Assembly (NCBI GenBank): GCA_025360225.1
Contig: JANYCN010000036.1
Coordinates: 85,615 to 149,614 of the forward strand
Reading direction: 5' to 3'
Source: Actinomycetes bacterium
GTDB lineage: Bacteria; Actinomycetota; Thermoleophilia; Gaiellales; F1-60-MAGs149
DNA length: 64,000 bases
Under the pieces are notes generated by a model. It had not been told where the DNA came from. It did no database searches and saw only the letters and a program-made list of their open reading frames with translations. Both the position numbers and the translations under genes were made by a program. This document shows positions 57,800 through 64,000 of the stretch, piece after piece. Each line of letters starts with the position of its first letter. Within the stretch, counting starts at the first letter, position 1.

Positions 57800-58744
57800 T
57801 CAGGCGGGGCCGCGCACGGGCTCGCCGGCCCGTACCCACGAAACGACCCGCTCGAGCCCGTCGGCGAGCGGGACGGCCGGCGTCCATCCGAGCGCGGCGC
57901 GGATCGCCGAGGCGTCGATGCTCGACGCCTGCAACTCGCCTGCGCGAGCTGCGACATGCGTCGCCGCGACGGGTCGATCGGCAGCCCGTGCGAGCCCTTC
58001 AACGAGGTCAAGGACCGTCGTCTCGATGCCTGTGCCGACGTTCCAGAGGCCGGCCTCGTCGGCGTCGCTTGCCGCGAGCATCGCCGACACGACGTCGCCA
58101 ACGTACACGTAATCGCGGGTCTGGAGGCCGTCGCCGAACACGGTCGGCCGATCGCCCTGCAGCACGAGCCGCGCGAAGATCGCGATCACCCCTGCCTCGC
58201 CCGACGGGTCCTGGCGTGGCCCGAAGACGTTTCCTAGCCGCAGCGCGGTGTGGCGCGTGCCGAACAGACGGTTGTAGGTGCCGAGGTACTGCTCGGCGCA
58301 GAGCTTCGCGGTGCCGTACGGCGCCTCGGGAAGGGTCGGGCTCGTCTCCGGTGTCGGACGGTCGTTTGTATCGCCGTAGATCGCTCCTCCCGTCGACGCG
58401 AACACGACGCGCCCGTTGACGTCCTTCGCGGCGGCGAGCACGTTGAGGGTGCCGATCACGTTCACCATCGCATCTGCCGCCGGGTCGCCGACCGACACCC
58501 GCACGTCGGCCTGAGCGGCCAGATGGAAGATCGTCGCCGGGCGGTGCGTGGCGAACGTGGCGCTCACTGCGGCGGCGTCACGGATGTCAACCTGCGCGAA
58601 CGTGGCGCCATCGACCCTGTCGCGTCGACCCTTGGAGAGGTCGTCCACGACCAGCACGTCGACGCCGCGACCGACGAGCGCGTCCACGAGGTGGGAACCG
58701 ATGAAGCCAGCCCCTCCCGTGACGATGGCGCGGGCGGTGCTCAC
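57800..58744 (-). CDS. UDP-glucose 4-epimerase-like NAD-dependent epimerase
   Basis: A 314-aa SDR epimerase: AIVTGGAGFIGSHLVDALVGRG (glycine motif), FHLAAQADVRVSVGDPAADAMVNVIGTL, ASTGGAIYGD with EAPYGTAKLCAEQYL (YxxxK), and ALRLGNVFGPRQDPSGEAGVI. It interconverts NDP-sugars for the glycan genes around it. GTG 58744 lies in a GTGA overlap with the LytR_C gene stop. The track ORF start at 59281 is a shadow. Confidence 0.92.
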   Translation of the reverse strand: MSTARAIVTGGAGFIGSHLVDALVGRGVDVLVVDDLSKGRRDRVDGATFAQVDIRDAAAVSATFATHRPATIFHLAAQADVRVSVGDPAADAMVNVIGTLNVLAAAKDVNGRVVFASTGGAIYGDTNDRPTPETSPTLPEAPYGTAKLCAEQYLGTYNRLFGTRHTALRLGNVFGPRQDPSGEAGVIAIFARLVLQGDRPTVFGDGLQTRDYVYVGDVVSAMLAASDADEAGLWNVGTGIETTVLDLVEGLARAADRPVAATHVAARAGELQASSIDASAIRAALGWTPAVPLADGLERVVSWVRAGEPVRGPA

Positions 58745-59274
58745 CGGCCGATCACGACGAGAAGAACGGCGGGGCTGATCGTCGCCGGCGAGATGCCATC
58801 GAGCGGCTGCACGGCGCGCGCCGGGTTGAGGCCAAGGTGCCGCGCAAGCGCGACCGCCGCCGGCTGGCTTCCTGGGGTGAACAGCACGAGCTTGCCGCGG
58901 GCGTGCATCGTGATCCGCCGCAGAGCGACGATCGGGTATCCGACGCGCGCAAGGCTTGACGCGATTGCCTTCGCCCGGGCCCCGTTGTGAGAGGCGTTCC
59001 AGATCGCGACGCGGGTTTCCTTCGCCGCTGGCGCCACCGCCTCCGTCGACGCTGGCGCTGGCGCGACAGAGAAGCCTGCCGCCCGCGGCGTGTCCGGCTG
59101 TGCGAGGCGCGGCACGACGACGCTGAGCGCGAGGACGACCGCGCCGGCGCCCGCCGCGAGCAGCGCCCAGTAGGTGGCGCCACGACCGATACGGGTCGCG
59201 CGAGCGGCGCGGAACGCACCGGTGTCGAGGCGGATGCTGTGCTCGGGGTATGCCATCGGCTGAACGTTCGGCAA
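58741..59274 (-). CDS. Membrane-anchored LytR_C-domain protein
   Basis: A 177-aa protein. A cytoplasmic N-terminus of about 30 residues leads to one TM helix (about 33-53, YWALLAAGAGAVVLALSVVV), a short Pro/Ala linker and a C-terminal LytR_C domain (VAIWNASHNGARAKAIASSL, ARHLGLNPARAV). The catalytic LytR-CpsA-Psr domain is absent. The start is TTG 59274, with GGGAGG nine nt upstream. It is first in the five-gene glycan operon. Confidence 0.8.
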   Translation of the reverse strand: MPNVQPMAYPEHSIRLDTGAFRAARATRIGRGATYWALLAAGAGAVVLALSVVVPRLAQPDTPRAAGFSVAPAPASTEAVAPAAKETRVAIWNASHNGARAKAIASSLARVGYPIVALRRITMHARGKLVLFTPGSQPAAVALARHLGLNPARAVQPLDGISPATISPAVLLVVIGR

Positions 59275-59314
59275 CCGGCACGACCTCCCTTCCAGCGGCG
59301 GTTACCCTGTCCGC

Positions 59315-59896
59315 GTGTTCGTCTCCTTCGAGGGTGTAGACGGCGTCGGCAAGTCGACGCAGGCCCGGTTGCTTGTCGGCGCTCTGCGCGCGGCAGGCCG
59401 CGACGTCGTCGAGTGCCGTGAGCCCGGTGGGACGGTGGTCGGTGAGCGCGTTCGCGATCTGCTGCTATCCGACCACGGCGTGCCGCTCGGTCCGCGCACG
59501 GAGGCGTTGCTGTTCGCAGCGTCGCGCGCCCAGCTAACTGCTGAGGTGATTGAGCCGGCGTTGGCTCGCGGTGCGTGGGTGGTGTGTGATCGGTTCCTTG
59601 ACTCCTCGGTCGCCTACCAGGGTGGTGGCCGCCAGCTTGGCGAGGAGGCGGTGCGAGCGGTCAGCCTGTTCGCAACGGCCGGGCGGCTGCCGGACGTGAC
59701 GGTGCTGCTGGTTGGCGACCCCTATCGGACGACAGCGACCGATCGTATTGAGTCGGAATCCGATCTATTCCGGACACGGGTGCGAGCATCGTTCGACGCG
59801 CTTGGTCAGGGCGGATCTGAGCGTGTCGTCCTCGTCGCTGCGGCCGGAGCGGAGACGGAAGTGCAGCAGCGTGTGTGGGCCGCGCTCGCGCTGTGA
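59315..59896 (+). CDS. tmk: Thymidylate kinase
   Basis: A 193-aa dTMP kinase, giving dTDP for DNA synthesis. The P-loop is FEGVDGVGKSTQARLL, followed by the DR(Y/F)-containing CDRFLDSSVAYQGGGRQLG. The lid region is shorter than in E. coli. GTG 59315 has TACCCT six nt upstream, fitting a leaderless start. It overlaps holB (TGATG), a common tmk-holB pair. Confidence 0.94.
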   Translation: MFVSFEGVDGVGKSTQARLLVGALRAAGRDVVECREPGGTVVGERVRDLLLSDHGVPLGPRTEALLFAASRAQLTAEVIEPALARGAWVVCDRFLDSSVAYQGGGRQLGEEAVRAVSLFATAGRLPDVTVLLVGDPYRTTATDRIESESDLFRTRVRASFDALGQGGSERVVLVAAAGAETEVQQRVWAALAL

Positions 59897-60984
59897 TGAG
59901 CGTCGCGGGTCAGCCTGAGGCGTCGCGACTGCTCGCCGCCGCGGCCCGCTCCCCGCGCCACGCGTACCTGTTGCACGGCCCGCGGGGCACGGGGATGGAT
60001 CGCGCGGCGCTCGCGTTCGCGGCCGACCTGCTCGGCTCGAGCCCGTATCGCGTGTTCGACGAGAGCCATCCCGACCTGTTCGTCGTCGAGCCCGAAGGCG
60101 AGGCGATCCTGATCGATCAGATCCGCGCTCTGCGCGCCGATCTCCACCTCCGCCCGTTCGAGGCCGAGCGCCGCGTCTACCTCCTGCGCGAGTGCGAGAC
60201 GCTCGGCCGCGACGCGGGAAACGCGCTTCTCAAGTCGCTCGAGGAGCCCCCCGGCTACGCCGTGTTCGTGCTGCTTTGCACCGACCGCGCACGGCTCCTG
60301 CCGACGATCGAGTCGCGTTGTCAACCGGTCCGGTTTCGCACCCCGGCACCGGCGGCGATCGCCGCGGCGCTTGGGGACGTTCCGGACGCGGCTCGGCTCG
60401 CACGGGTCGCTCGCGGCGATCTCGAGCTCGCCCAGCGCCTTGCTACCGACGCGGACGCCAGGACGCGGTTCGATCGCTCGGGCACGCTCGCGACGCTGGT
60501 CGTCCTCGACTCGACGTTCGACGCCGCAGACGCCGCGGCCGAGCTCGTCGCGTCTGCTCGTCGAGCGGGCGATGCCGCAGAGGTGTCGGTGAACGAGCGG
60601 CGTGACGCGATCCTCGAGCGCATCCCGCCAGGAAAGGCCGCGACACGCGAGATCAAGCGCATCCGTACGCAGCACGAGGCGCTCGCGAAGCGTCGGCGCC
60701 GACGGGCAGAGACGGATGAGATGCGCGCAGCGGTCGACGCGACGATCGGGATCTGGCGCGACGTCCTGCTCGTGGCAGTCGGTGCGTCTGGCGCGGTGAT
60801 ATCCTCAGAGCGCCTGTCCGACCTCGAGGCGCTTGCCGAGCAGGCTGGCCAGGCGGGTGCGGAGAAGGTGCTGCGCGCTGCGCAGGACGTTCGCCGTTCC
60901 TTTGATCTTCCGGTGATTGCCTCTCTCGCCGTCGAGCGCCTCTTTCACGAGATCGCGCTCGCCGTGCGGGTCATGTCGAGCTAA
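59896..60984 (+). CDS. holB: DNA polymerase III delta' subunit
   Basis: A 362-aa clamp-loader subunit. The first AAA+ domain has a degenerate Walker A (HGPRGTGMDRAA, with Met where Lys is required), so it should not hydrolyse ATP, as in known delta' proteins. LIDQIRALRADLHLRPFEAERRVYLLRECE, GNALLKSLEEPPGYAVFVLLC and TIESRCQPVRF are family blocks. The SRC region is conserved. ATG 59896 lies in a TGATG overlap with tmk; the track start 59875 is earlier and less likely. Confidence 0.92.
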   Translation: MSVAGQPEASRLLAAAARSPRHAYLLHGPRGTGMDRAALAFAADLLGSSPYRVFDESHPDLFVVEPEGEAILIDQIRALRADLHLRPFEAERRVYLLRECETLGRDAGNALLKSLEEPPGYAVFVLLCTDRARLLPTIESRCQPVRFRTPAPAAIAAALGDVPDAARLARVARGDLELAQRLATDADARTRFDRSGTLATLVVLDSTFDAADAAAELVASARRAGDAAEVSVNERRDAILERIPPGKAATREIKRIRTQHEALAKRRRRRAETDEMRAAVDATIGIWRDVLLVAVGASGAVISSERLSDLEALAEQAGQAGAEKVLRAAQDVRRSFDLPVIASLAVERLFHEIALAVRVMSS

Positions 60985-60994
60985 GCGAGCACGA

Positions 60995-61810
60995 GTGCCC
61001 CAGGTTGTCGGCGTCGTATTCAGTGCAGGCGGCCAGGTGCAGCCGTTCGATCCGGACGGCCTGACCCTGGCGTGGAACGAGCGCGTGATCTGCAACACCG
61101 TCCGCGGCCGCGAGTACGGGCGCGTCGTGCAGCCGAACCACGACGTGTCAGGCGGTGGCGGCCAGCTCCGTCGTGTGCTCCGGCGTGCGTCGGCCCAGGA
61201 CGAGGCGACGCGCAAGAAGCAGCGCGCGACGGCTGACCGCGCGATGAAGGCGTTCAAACGGGTCGTCCGCGAGCGTGGGCTCACCGTGAAGCCGTACTCG
61301 GCGGAGACGATGTTCGACGGTGGAAGGGTCGTGGTGCTGTACGGCTCGGAGGAGCGCGTCGACCTGCACGACCTCTCCCAGGTGCTGTCGAGCGAGGTCG
61401 GCACCCGCGTGGAGCTGCGCTCCGTCGGCCCGCGAGATGGCGCACGCGCCCTTGGCGGTGGCGGCATGTGCGGCGAGACGCTGTGCAGCTCGCGCTTTCC
61501 GTCCTACGAGAAGGTGACGCTGCGGATGGCCAAGGACCAGGACCTGCCGATGAACCCGGGCCGCATCACCGGGCTGTGCGGGCGACTGCGCTGCTGTCTC
61601 GCGTTCGAGCATCCGATCTACAAGGCCTTCCGTGACCGTGCCCCTGCCGTTGGCACGACGATCACCACGCCCCGCGGTCGCGCGCTCGTGCGCTCATATC
61701 GCGTGCAGCAGGAGTCCGTCATGGTGCGCGTGGACGGCGCGGAGGTCGACGAGCTCGTCTCGCTCGCCGAGCTGGGCGGCGCACGAAACGACGAGGCCCC
61801 CAGCAAGTAA
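60995..61810 (+). CDS. ricT: PSP1 (RicT/YaaT-like) protein
   Basis: A 271-aa PSP1-domain protein. Conserved cysteine blocks are GMCGETLCSSRF and GLCGRLRCCLAFEHPIY, which bind an Fe-S cluster in the Bacillus RicAFT complex. The N-terminal half begins VPQVVGVVFSAGGQVQPFD, with VQPNHDV in between. In Bacillus it acts in RNA processing and sporulation. GTG 60995 begins the conserved sequence; the track start 60917 overlaps holB. The tmk-holB-ricT order is widely conserved. Confidence 0.9.
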   Translation: MPQVVGVVFSAGGQVQPFDPDGLTLAWNERVICNTVRGREYGRVVQPNHDVSGGGGQLRRVLRRASAQDEATRKKQRATADRAMKAFKRVVRERGLTVKPYSAETMFDGGRVVVLYGSEERVDLHDLSQVLSSEVGTRVELRSVGPRDGARALGGGGMCGETLCSSRFPSYEKVTLRMAKDQDLPMNPGRITGLCGRLRCCLAFEHPIYKAFRDRAPAVGTTITTPRGRALVRSYRVQQESVMVRVDGAEVDELVSLAELGGARNDEAPSK

Positions 61811-61889
61811 TACTTTTTTCGCGCAAGATTGCCGCCTCACCACCGTCTCCAACCCTGAGGCCACGTAACGCTCCGCTCGTGGCAGGTTC

Positions 61890-63500
61890 ATGACAATCTC
61901 GGCCGGTTCGGCCGAACCCCTCAGAGACCAGGCACAATTCGACCTAATGGCTGCAGTCCGCGACCCAGAGACAGGGCACGTCACGCCTCCGGCAATGCCG
62001 GCGGAGGCGCGTCTGCTGCTGCCCCGCGATCCGGCTCGAGCGACGGCGGTGCTGTACCGCAAGTACTCGACGACCGTCTACCGGTTCACGTGGCACATGC
62101 TCGGAAGCCGGGAGGATGCCGAGGACGCCACCCAGGCGACCTTCCTCTCCGTGCACTCGGCCTTGCAGGCCGGCACGGCGATCCGTGAGCCGCAGGCGTG
62201 GGTGCTGAAGATCGCGCGCAACGAGTGCCTGGCGCGGATCACCCAGCGCATGCGCCGCCCGTTGATGGACTCGCTCGATGACGAGACGACCGTTCAGGTC
62301 GCCGGCGTTGGCCCGACCGTGAGCCAGTCGGTGGAGATGCGCGGCGACCTCGACGCGGCAAACGGGGCGCTCGCGCGTCTTCCCACGTCGCAGCGCGAAG
62401 CGTTCGTGCTGCGGGAGTGGGTTGGGCTCTCGACGAGCGAGATCGCGATGTCGCTTGGCACCACCGTCTCCGCCGTCGACGCTCTGCTGAACCGCGCCCG
62501 CCGCGAGCTGATCCGCGTCGTTGGCGGAGCGGATGGCGCAGCTGGGTGTGGCGAGACGCGGGCTGCGCTCTCGGACGGGATCCTCGACCGTGCTGCGCGA
62601 GCCCATCTCGTCCGCTGCAAGGCGTGTCGTTCGCTGCGGCGCAACGTGTCGCCTCAGCTGGTTGCTGCCCGTGCGATCGTGCCGCCGGCGGCGATCGCTG
62701 CGCGGCTTGCCGACGCGCTGCCCGGGTTCGCCGCGAGCGCCGGATCGGCTGCTGCGGGTGGCGGCGCTGCCGTTGCCGGTGGCGGCGGGATCGCCGCGCT
62801 GATCGCGAAGGTCGCAACGGCGCCAGCTGTCTTGAAGGGTGCCACCGCGGCGCTCGTCACCGCCGTTGCCGTGGGTGGCGGGGTCGCCGCCGAGAACGCG
62901 CATAGCACCCGGAGCGTCCGCACGGCCGACCCGAAGGCCTCGTCCGCGGCGCTCCCGGTCTCGATCGTCCCGGTCGGCGCGGTGCGGTCGACGCACGCTG
63001 GCGTGCTCGCGCTGCCCGCTCTCGGCCAGAAGGCCTCGCCTGGCGGTCAGGTCGAGGCGGGTCATCCTTCCGGTTCCGGCACGAGCGAGCCGGTTGACGG
63101 CGCGCCCGTGTCGTCCGACCACAGCGCGACCTCTAGCCACTCGACGACTGGCGACGGTGAGGCCGCTGGCTCCGTCGGCGGCGGCGACTCGAAGCACGAT
63201 CCCGCGACCAGCGGCTCGAGCCACGACGGCACGAAGCACTCGTCGACCTCCGGCTCGACCGACCGCGCTACCAGCAGCGTCAGTGACCATCACCGCGGCA
63301 CGACGAGCGATCGGTCTGGTTCTGGGTCGGATTCCCGCTCCCGCTCCGGCTCTGGCTCGGGCTTGGGCTCGGGCGATAGCTCGAACCGTGGAGGCGGCGA
63401 CAGTGGGACGTCGGGTCGATCCTCGTCGGATCACACCTCGCATGACGACCCGTCTTCTTCGCACGATGGCTCCGGCGTCGGCCACGTCACGCTCGGCTAG
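61890..63500 (+). CDS. ECF-type sigma factor fused to zinc-finger, TM helix and Ser-rich tail
   Basis: A 536-aa protein (517 if it starts at ATG 61947). Sigma region 2 is at about 55-120 (YRKYSTTVYRFTWHMLGSREDAEDATQATFLSVH) and region 4 at about 160-215 (LPTSQREAFVLREWVGLSTSEIAMSLGTTVSAV). A short zinc-binding motif typical of anti-sigma factors follows (HLVRCKACRS), then a Gly/Ala-rich section, one TM helix (about 315-335) and a Ser/Gly/Asp/His-rich extracytoplasmic tail of about 190 aa. Fused sigma/anti-sigma-type proteins can be membrane-tethered regulators. The 61947 start has CACAAT eight nt upstream. Confidence 0.85.
   Translation: MTISAGSAEPLRDQAQFDLMAAVRDPETGHVTPPAMPAEARLLLPRDPARATAVLYRKYSTTVYRFTWHMLGSREDAEDATQATFLSVHSALQAGTAIREPQAWVLKIARNECLARITQRMRRPLMDSLDDETTVQVAGVGPTVSQSVEMRGDLDAANGALARLPTSQREAFVLREWVGLSTSEIAMSLGTTVSAVDALLNRARRELIRVVGGADGAAGCGETRAALSDGILDRAARAHLVRCKACRSLRRNVSPQLVAARAIVPPAAIAARLADALPGFAASAGSAAAGGGAAVAGGGGIAALIAKVATAPAVLKGATAALVTAVAVGGGVAAENAHSTRSVRTADPKASSAALPVSIVPVGAVRSTHAGVLALPALGQKASPGGQVEAGHPSGSGTSEPVDGAPVSSDHSATSSHSTTGDGEAAGSVGGGDSKHDPATSGSSHDGTKHSSTSGSTDRATSSVSDHHRGTTSDRSGSGSDSRSRSGSGSGLGSGDSSNRGGGDSGTSGRSSSDHTSHDDPSSSHDGSGVGHVTLG
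61905..61918. promoter_or_regulatory. 14-bp palindrome near the sigma factor start
   Basis: GGTTCGGCCGAACC is a perfect palindrome. If ATG 61947 is the true start, it lies 28 bp upstream and could be an operator. If ATG 61890 is used it is within codons 6-10. Confidence 0.35.
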
Positions 63501-63506
63501 CCGAGC
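63491..63506 (+). terminator. Palindrome over the sigma factor stop codon
   Basis: GCTCGGCTAGCCGAGC is a perfect 16-bp palindrome containing the TAG stop, of the same design as the one at 38857-38872. It may act as a hairpin terminator; there is no U-run. Confidence 0.35.
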
Positions 63507-63563
63507 GTCCGCGAGCAGACTGCACGCCGTCCCGATCGTTCCGCCTAGAATGGGTCAGCACGC

Positions 63564-63636
63564 GCCGACGTAGCTCAGCTGGAAGAGCACATCACTCGTA
63601 ATGATGGGGTCGGGGGTTCGACTCCCCCCGTCGGCT
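63564..63636 (+). tRNA. tRNA-Thr (anticodon CGT)
   Basis: A 73-nt cloverleaf. Acceptor arm GCCGACG pairs with CGTCGGC, D-arm GCTC/GAGC, anticodon arm CATCA-CTCGTAA-TGATG with anticodon CGT (reads ACG, Thr), variable loop GGGTC, and T-arm GGGGG-TTCGACT-CCCCC. The discriminator base is T. The 3' CCA is not encoded. It stands alone, 57 bp after the palindrome that ends the sigma factor gene. The 3' half of a tRNA gene is a common integration site. Confidence 0.95.
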
Positions 63637-63728
63637 CTAGAATCGGCGCCAAAATCGCGGTATGCAGGGATCCTGCGAAATTCCGCACAGGTGCACGGAG
63701 TGTCATAGAACGTGGTCAGATCGCACAG

Positions 63729-63750
63729 ATCTGGCCACAATCTGGCCACA
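63729..63750. repeat. Tandem 11-bp repeat ATCTGGCCACA x 2
   Basis: Two perfect adjacent copies of ATCTGGCCACA lie in the gap between tRNA-Thr and the right-edge gene, just 10 bp before its GTG. They could bind an initiator or regulator. The rest of the 124-bp gap shows no gene. Confidence 0.6.
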
Positions 63751-63760
63751 GGATCGCGGC

Positions 63761-64000
63761 GTGAACGCCGCTCTGGATGCGCTCCGGGCGGCCCTTCCCG
63801 GGGTCGCGGGCGAGGCGTTCCTGGCCGCAGCGGAGCTGCGCTCGGACGCTGACGGCGCGACCGTGCTGGCGGTGCCGGACGCGTTCGCGCGGACGTGGTT
63901 GGTGTCGCGGCATTTGGACACGTTGGACACATGGGCGCGATCCGCCGGCCTCGGAGCGGTCGCGCTCGTCGTCGACGAGCACCTCACCTGCCCCACCGTC
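63761..64000 (+). CDS. DnaA N-terminal-domain-like protein (partial, runs off right edge)
   Basis: From GTG 63761, 80 residues are in view: an initial helix (LDALRAALPGVAGEAFLAAAELR) followed by a segment that follows the DnaA domain I fold (GATVLAVPDAFARTWLVSRHLDTL). It has no Walker motif yet in view. Only a small fraction is visible, so this may be DnaA itself or a DnaA-N-containing protein of a mobile element; it is too distant from a recognisable oriC to decide. It lies 124 bp after tRNA-Thr. Confidence 0.5.
   Translation, partial: MNAALDALRAALPGVAGEAFLAAAELRSDADGATVLAVPDAFARTWLVSRHLDTLDTWARSAGLGAVALVVDEHLTCPTV

Noticed and set aside
61810-61830. A T-run (CTTTTTT) after ricT as an intrinsic terminator
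   Set aside because: No GC-rich stem precedes the U-tract, so it lacks the hairpin an intrinsic terminator requires.
62839-63573. Alternative ORFs in the Ser-rich tail region of the sigma factor
   Set aside because: They are shadows of a repetitive GC-rich coding tail and lack any independent domain or ribosome binding site.
1-64000. CRISPR arrays or rRNA genes
   Set aside because: No regularly spaced direct repeats of 24-40 bp and no rRNA-like sequence were seen; the only RNA gene found is tRNA-Thr.

Overview
The window is a very GC-rich, gene-dense bacterial chromosome segment. Genes commonly overlap through ATGA, GTGA or TGATG junctions, and GTG starts are frequent. Three things together point to an actinobacterium, probably class Thermoleophilia (Gaiella/Solirubrobacter-like): futalosine-type menaquinone genes, a cytochrome bc complex with a b6-type split cytochrome b, and many apparently leaderless genes with a TANNNT box 6-8 nt before the start codon. 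The class is inference; no rRNA or marker phylogeny is available here.

Layout. 0-5.7 kb: left-edge chemoreceptor fragment, HtrA protease, PilZ/YcgR-like protein, metal-binding domain protein, enoyl-CoA hydratase, lipid kinase. 5.7-12 kb: AlkP-superfamily enzyme, protein-isoaspartate methyltransferase, GtrA and two large polytopic glycosyltransferase-like proteins. 12-18 kb: LysR regulator divergent from a DMT exporter, YmdB phosphodiesterase, M23-type protein divergent from an ABC exporter. 17.9-30.2 kb: respiratory quinone region, with hemB, a small polyprenyl-synthase-like protein, a UbiD decarboxylase, the bc complex (Rieske, cytochrome b, subunit IV fused to cytochrome c), a TacAT-type toxin-antitoxin pair, then ubiX, ubiE/menG, polyprenyl synthase (apparent frameshift), mqnE, mqnA, mqnC, a small protein and DedA. 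30.3-34 kb: yaaA, rnd, GAF/HD-GYP protein. 34-38.9 kb: sugar aminotransferase, DUF354, CapD/PglF-type dehydratase, LysR. 39.1-40.3 kb: a degenerate secreted metalloprotease fused in frame to an unrelated membrane-anchored protein. 40.3-46.4 kb: GGDEF protein, two ABC ATPase/permease pairs, HDOD protein. 46.4-46.9 kb: a FliG-N-like fragment broken by a 256-bp element with 31-bp terminal inverted repeats. 46.9-51.7 kb: glycan genes (GT4, sugar-phosphate transferase, ATP-grasp, HAD, GT39-like). 51.7-59.3 kb: purE, a secreted FlgD-Ig-like protein, an ACT protein, and a five-gene minus-strand operon (LytR_C, epimerase, SDR, flippase, PHP phosphatase). 59.3-63.5 kb: tmk, holB, ricT (PSP1), and an ECF-type sigma factor fused to a zinc-finger/TM/Ser-rich tail. 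63.56 kb: tRNA-Thr(CGU), followed by the start of a DnaA-N-like gene running off the right edge.

Functionally, the central third couples haem synthesis, menaquinone synthesis and the menaquinol-oxidising bc complex. The right half is dominated by cell-surface glycan assembly and export, interleaved with c-di-GMP and chemotaxis-type signalling genes. The most notable observations are the leaderless promoter signature (which revises several starts), the two overlapping divergent leaderless promoters, the protease/membrane-protein fusion, the MITE-like element, the frameshift in the polyprenyl synthase, and the tRNA-adjacent replication-type gene that may mark the edge of an integrated element.
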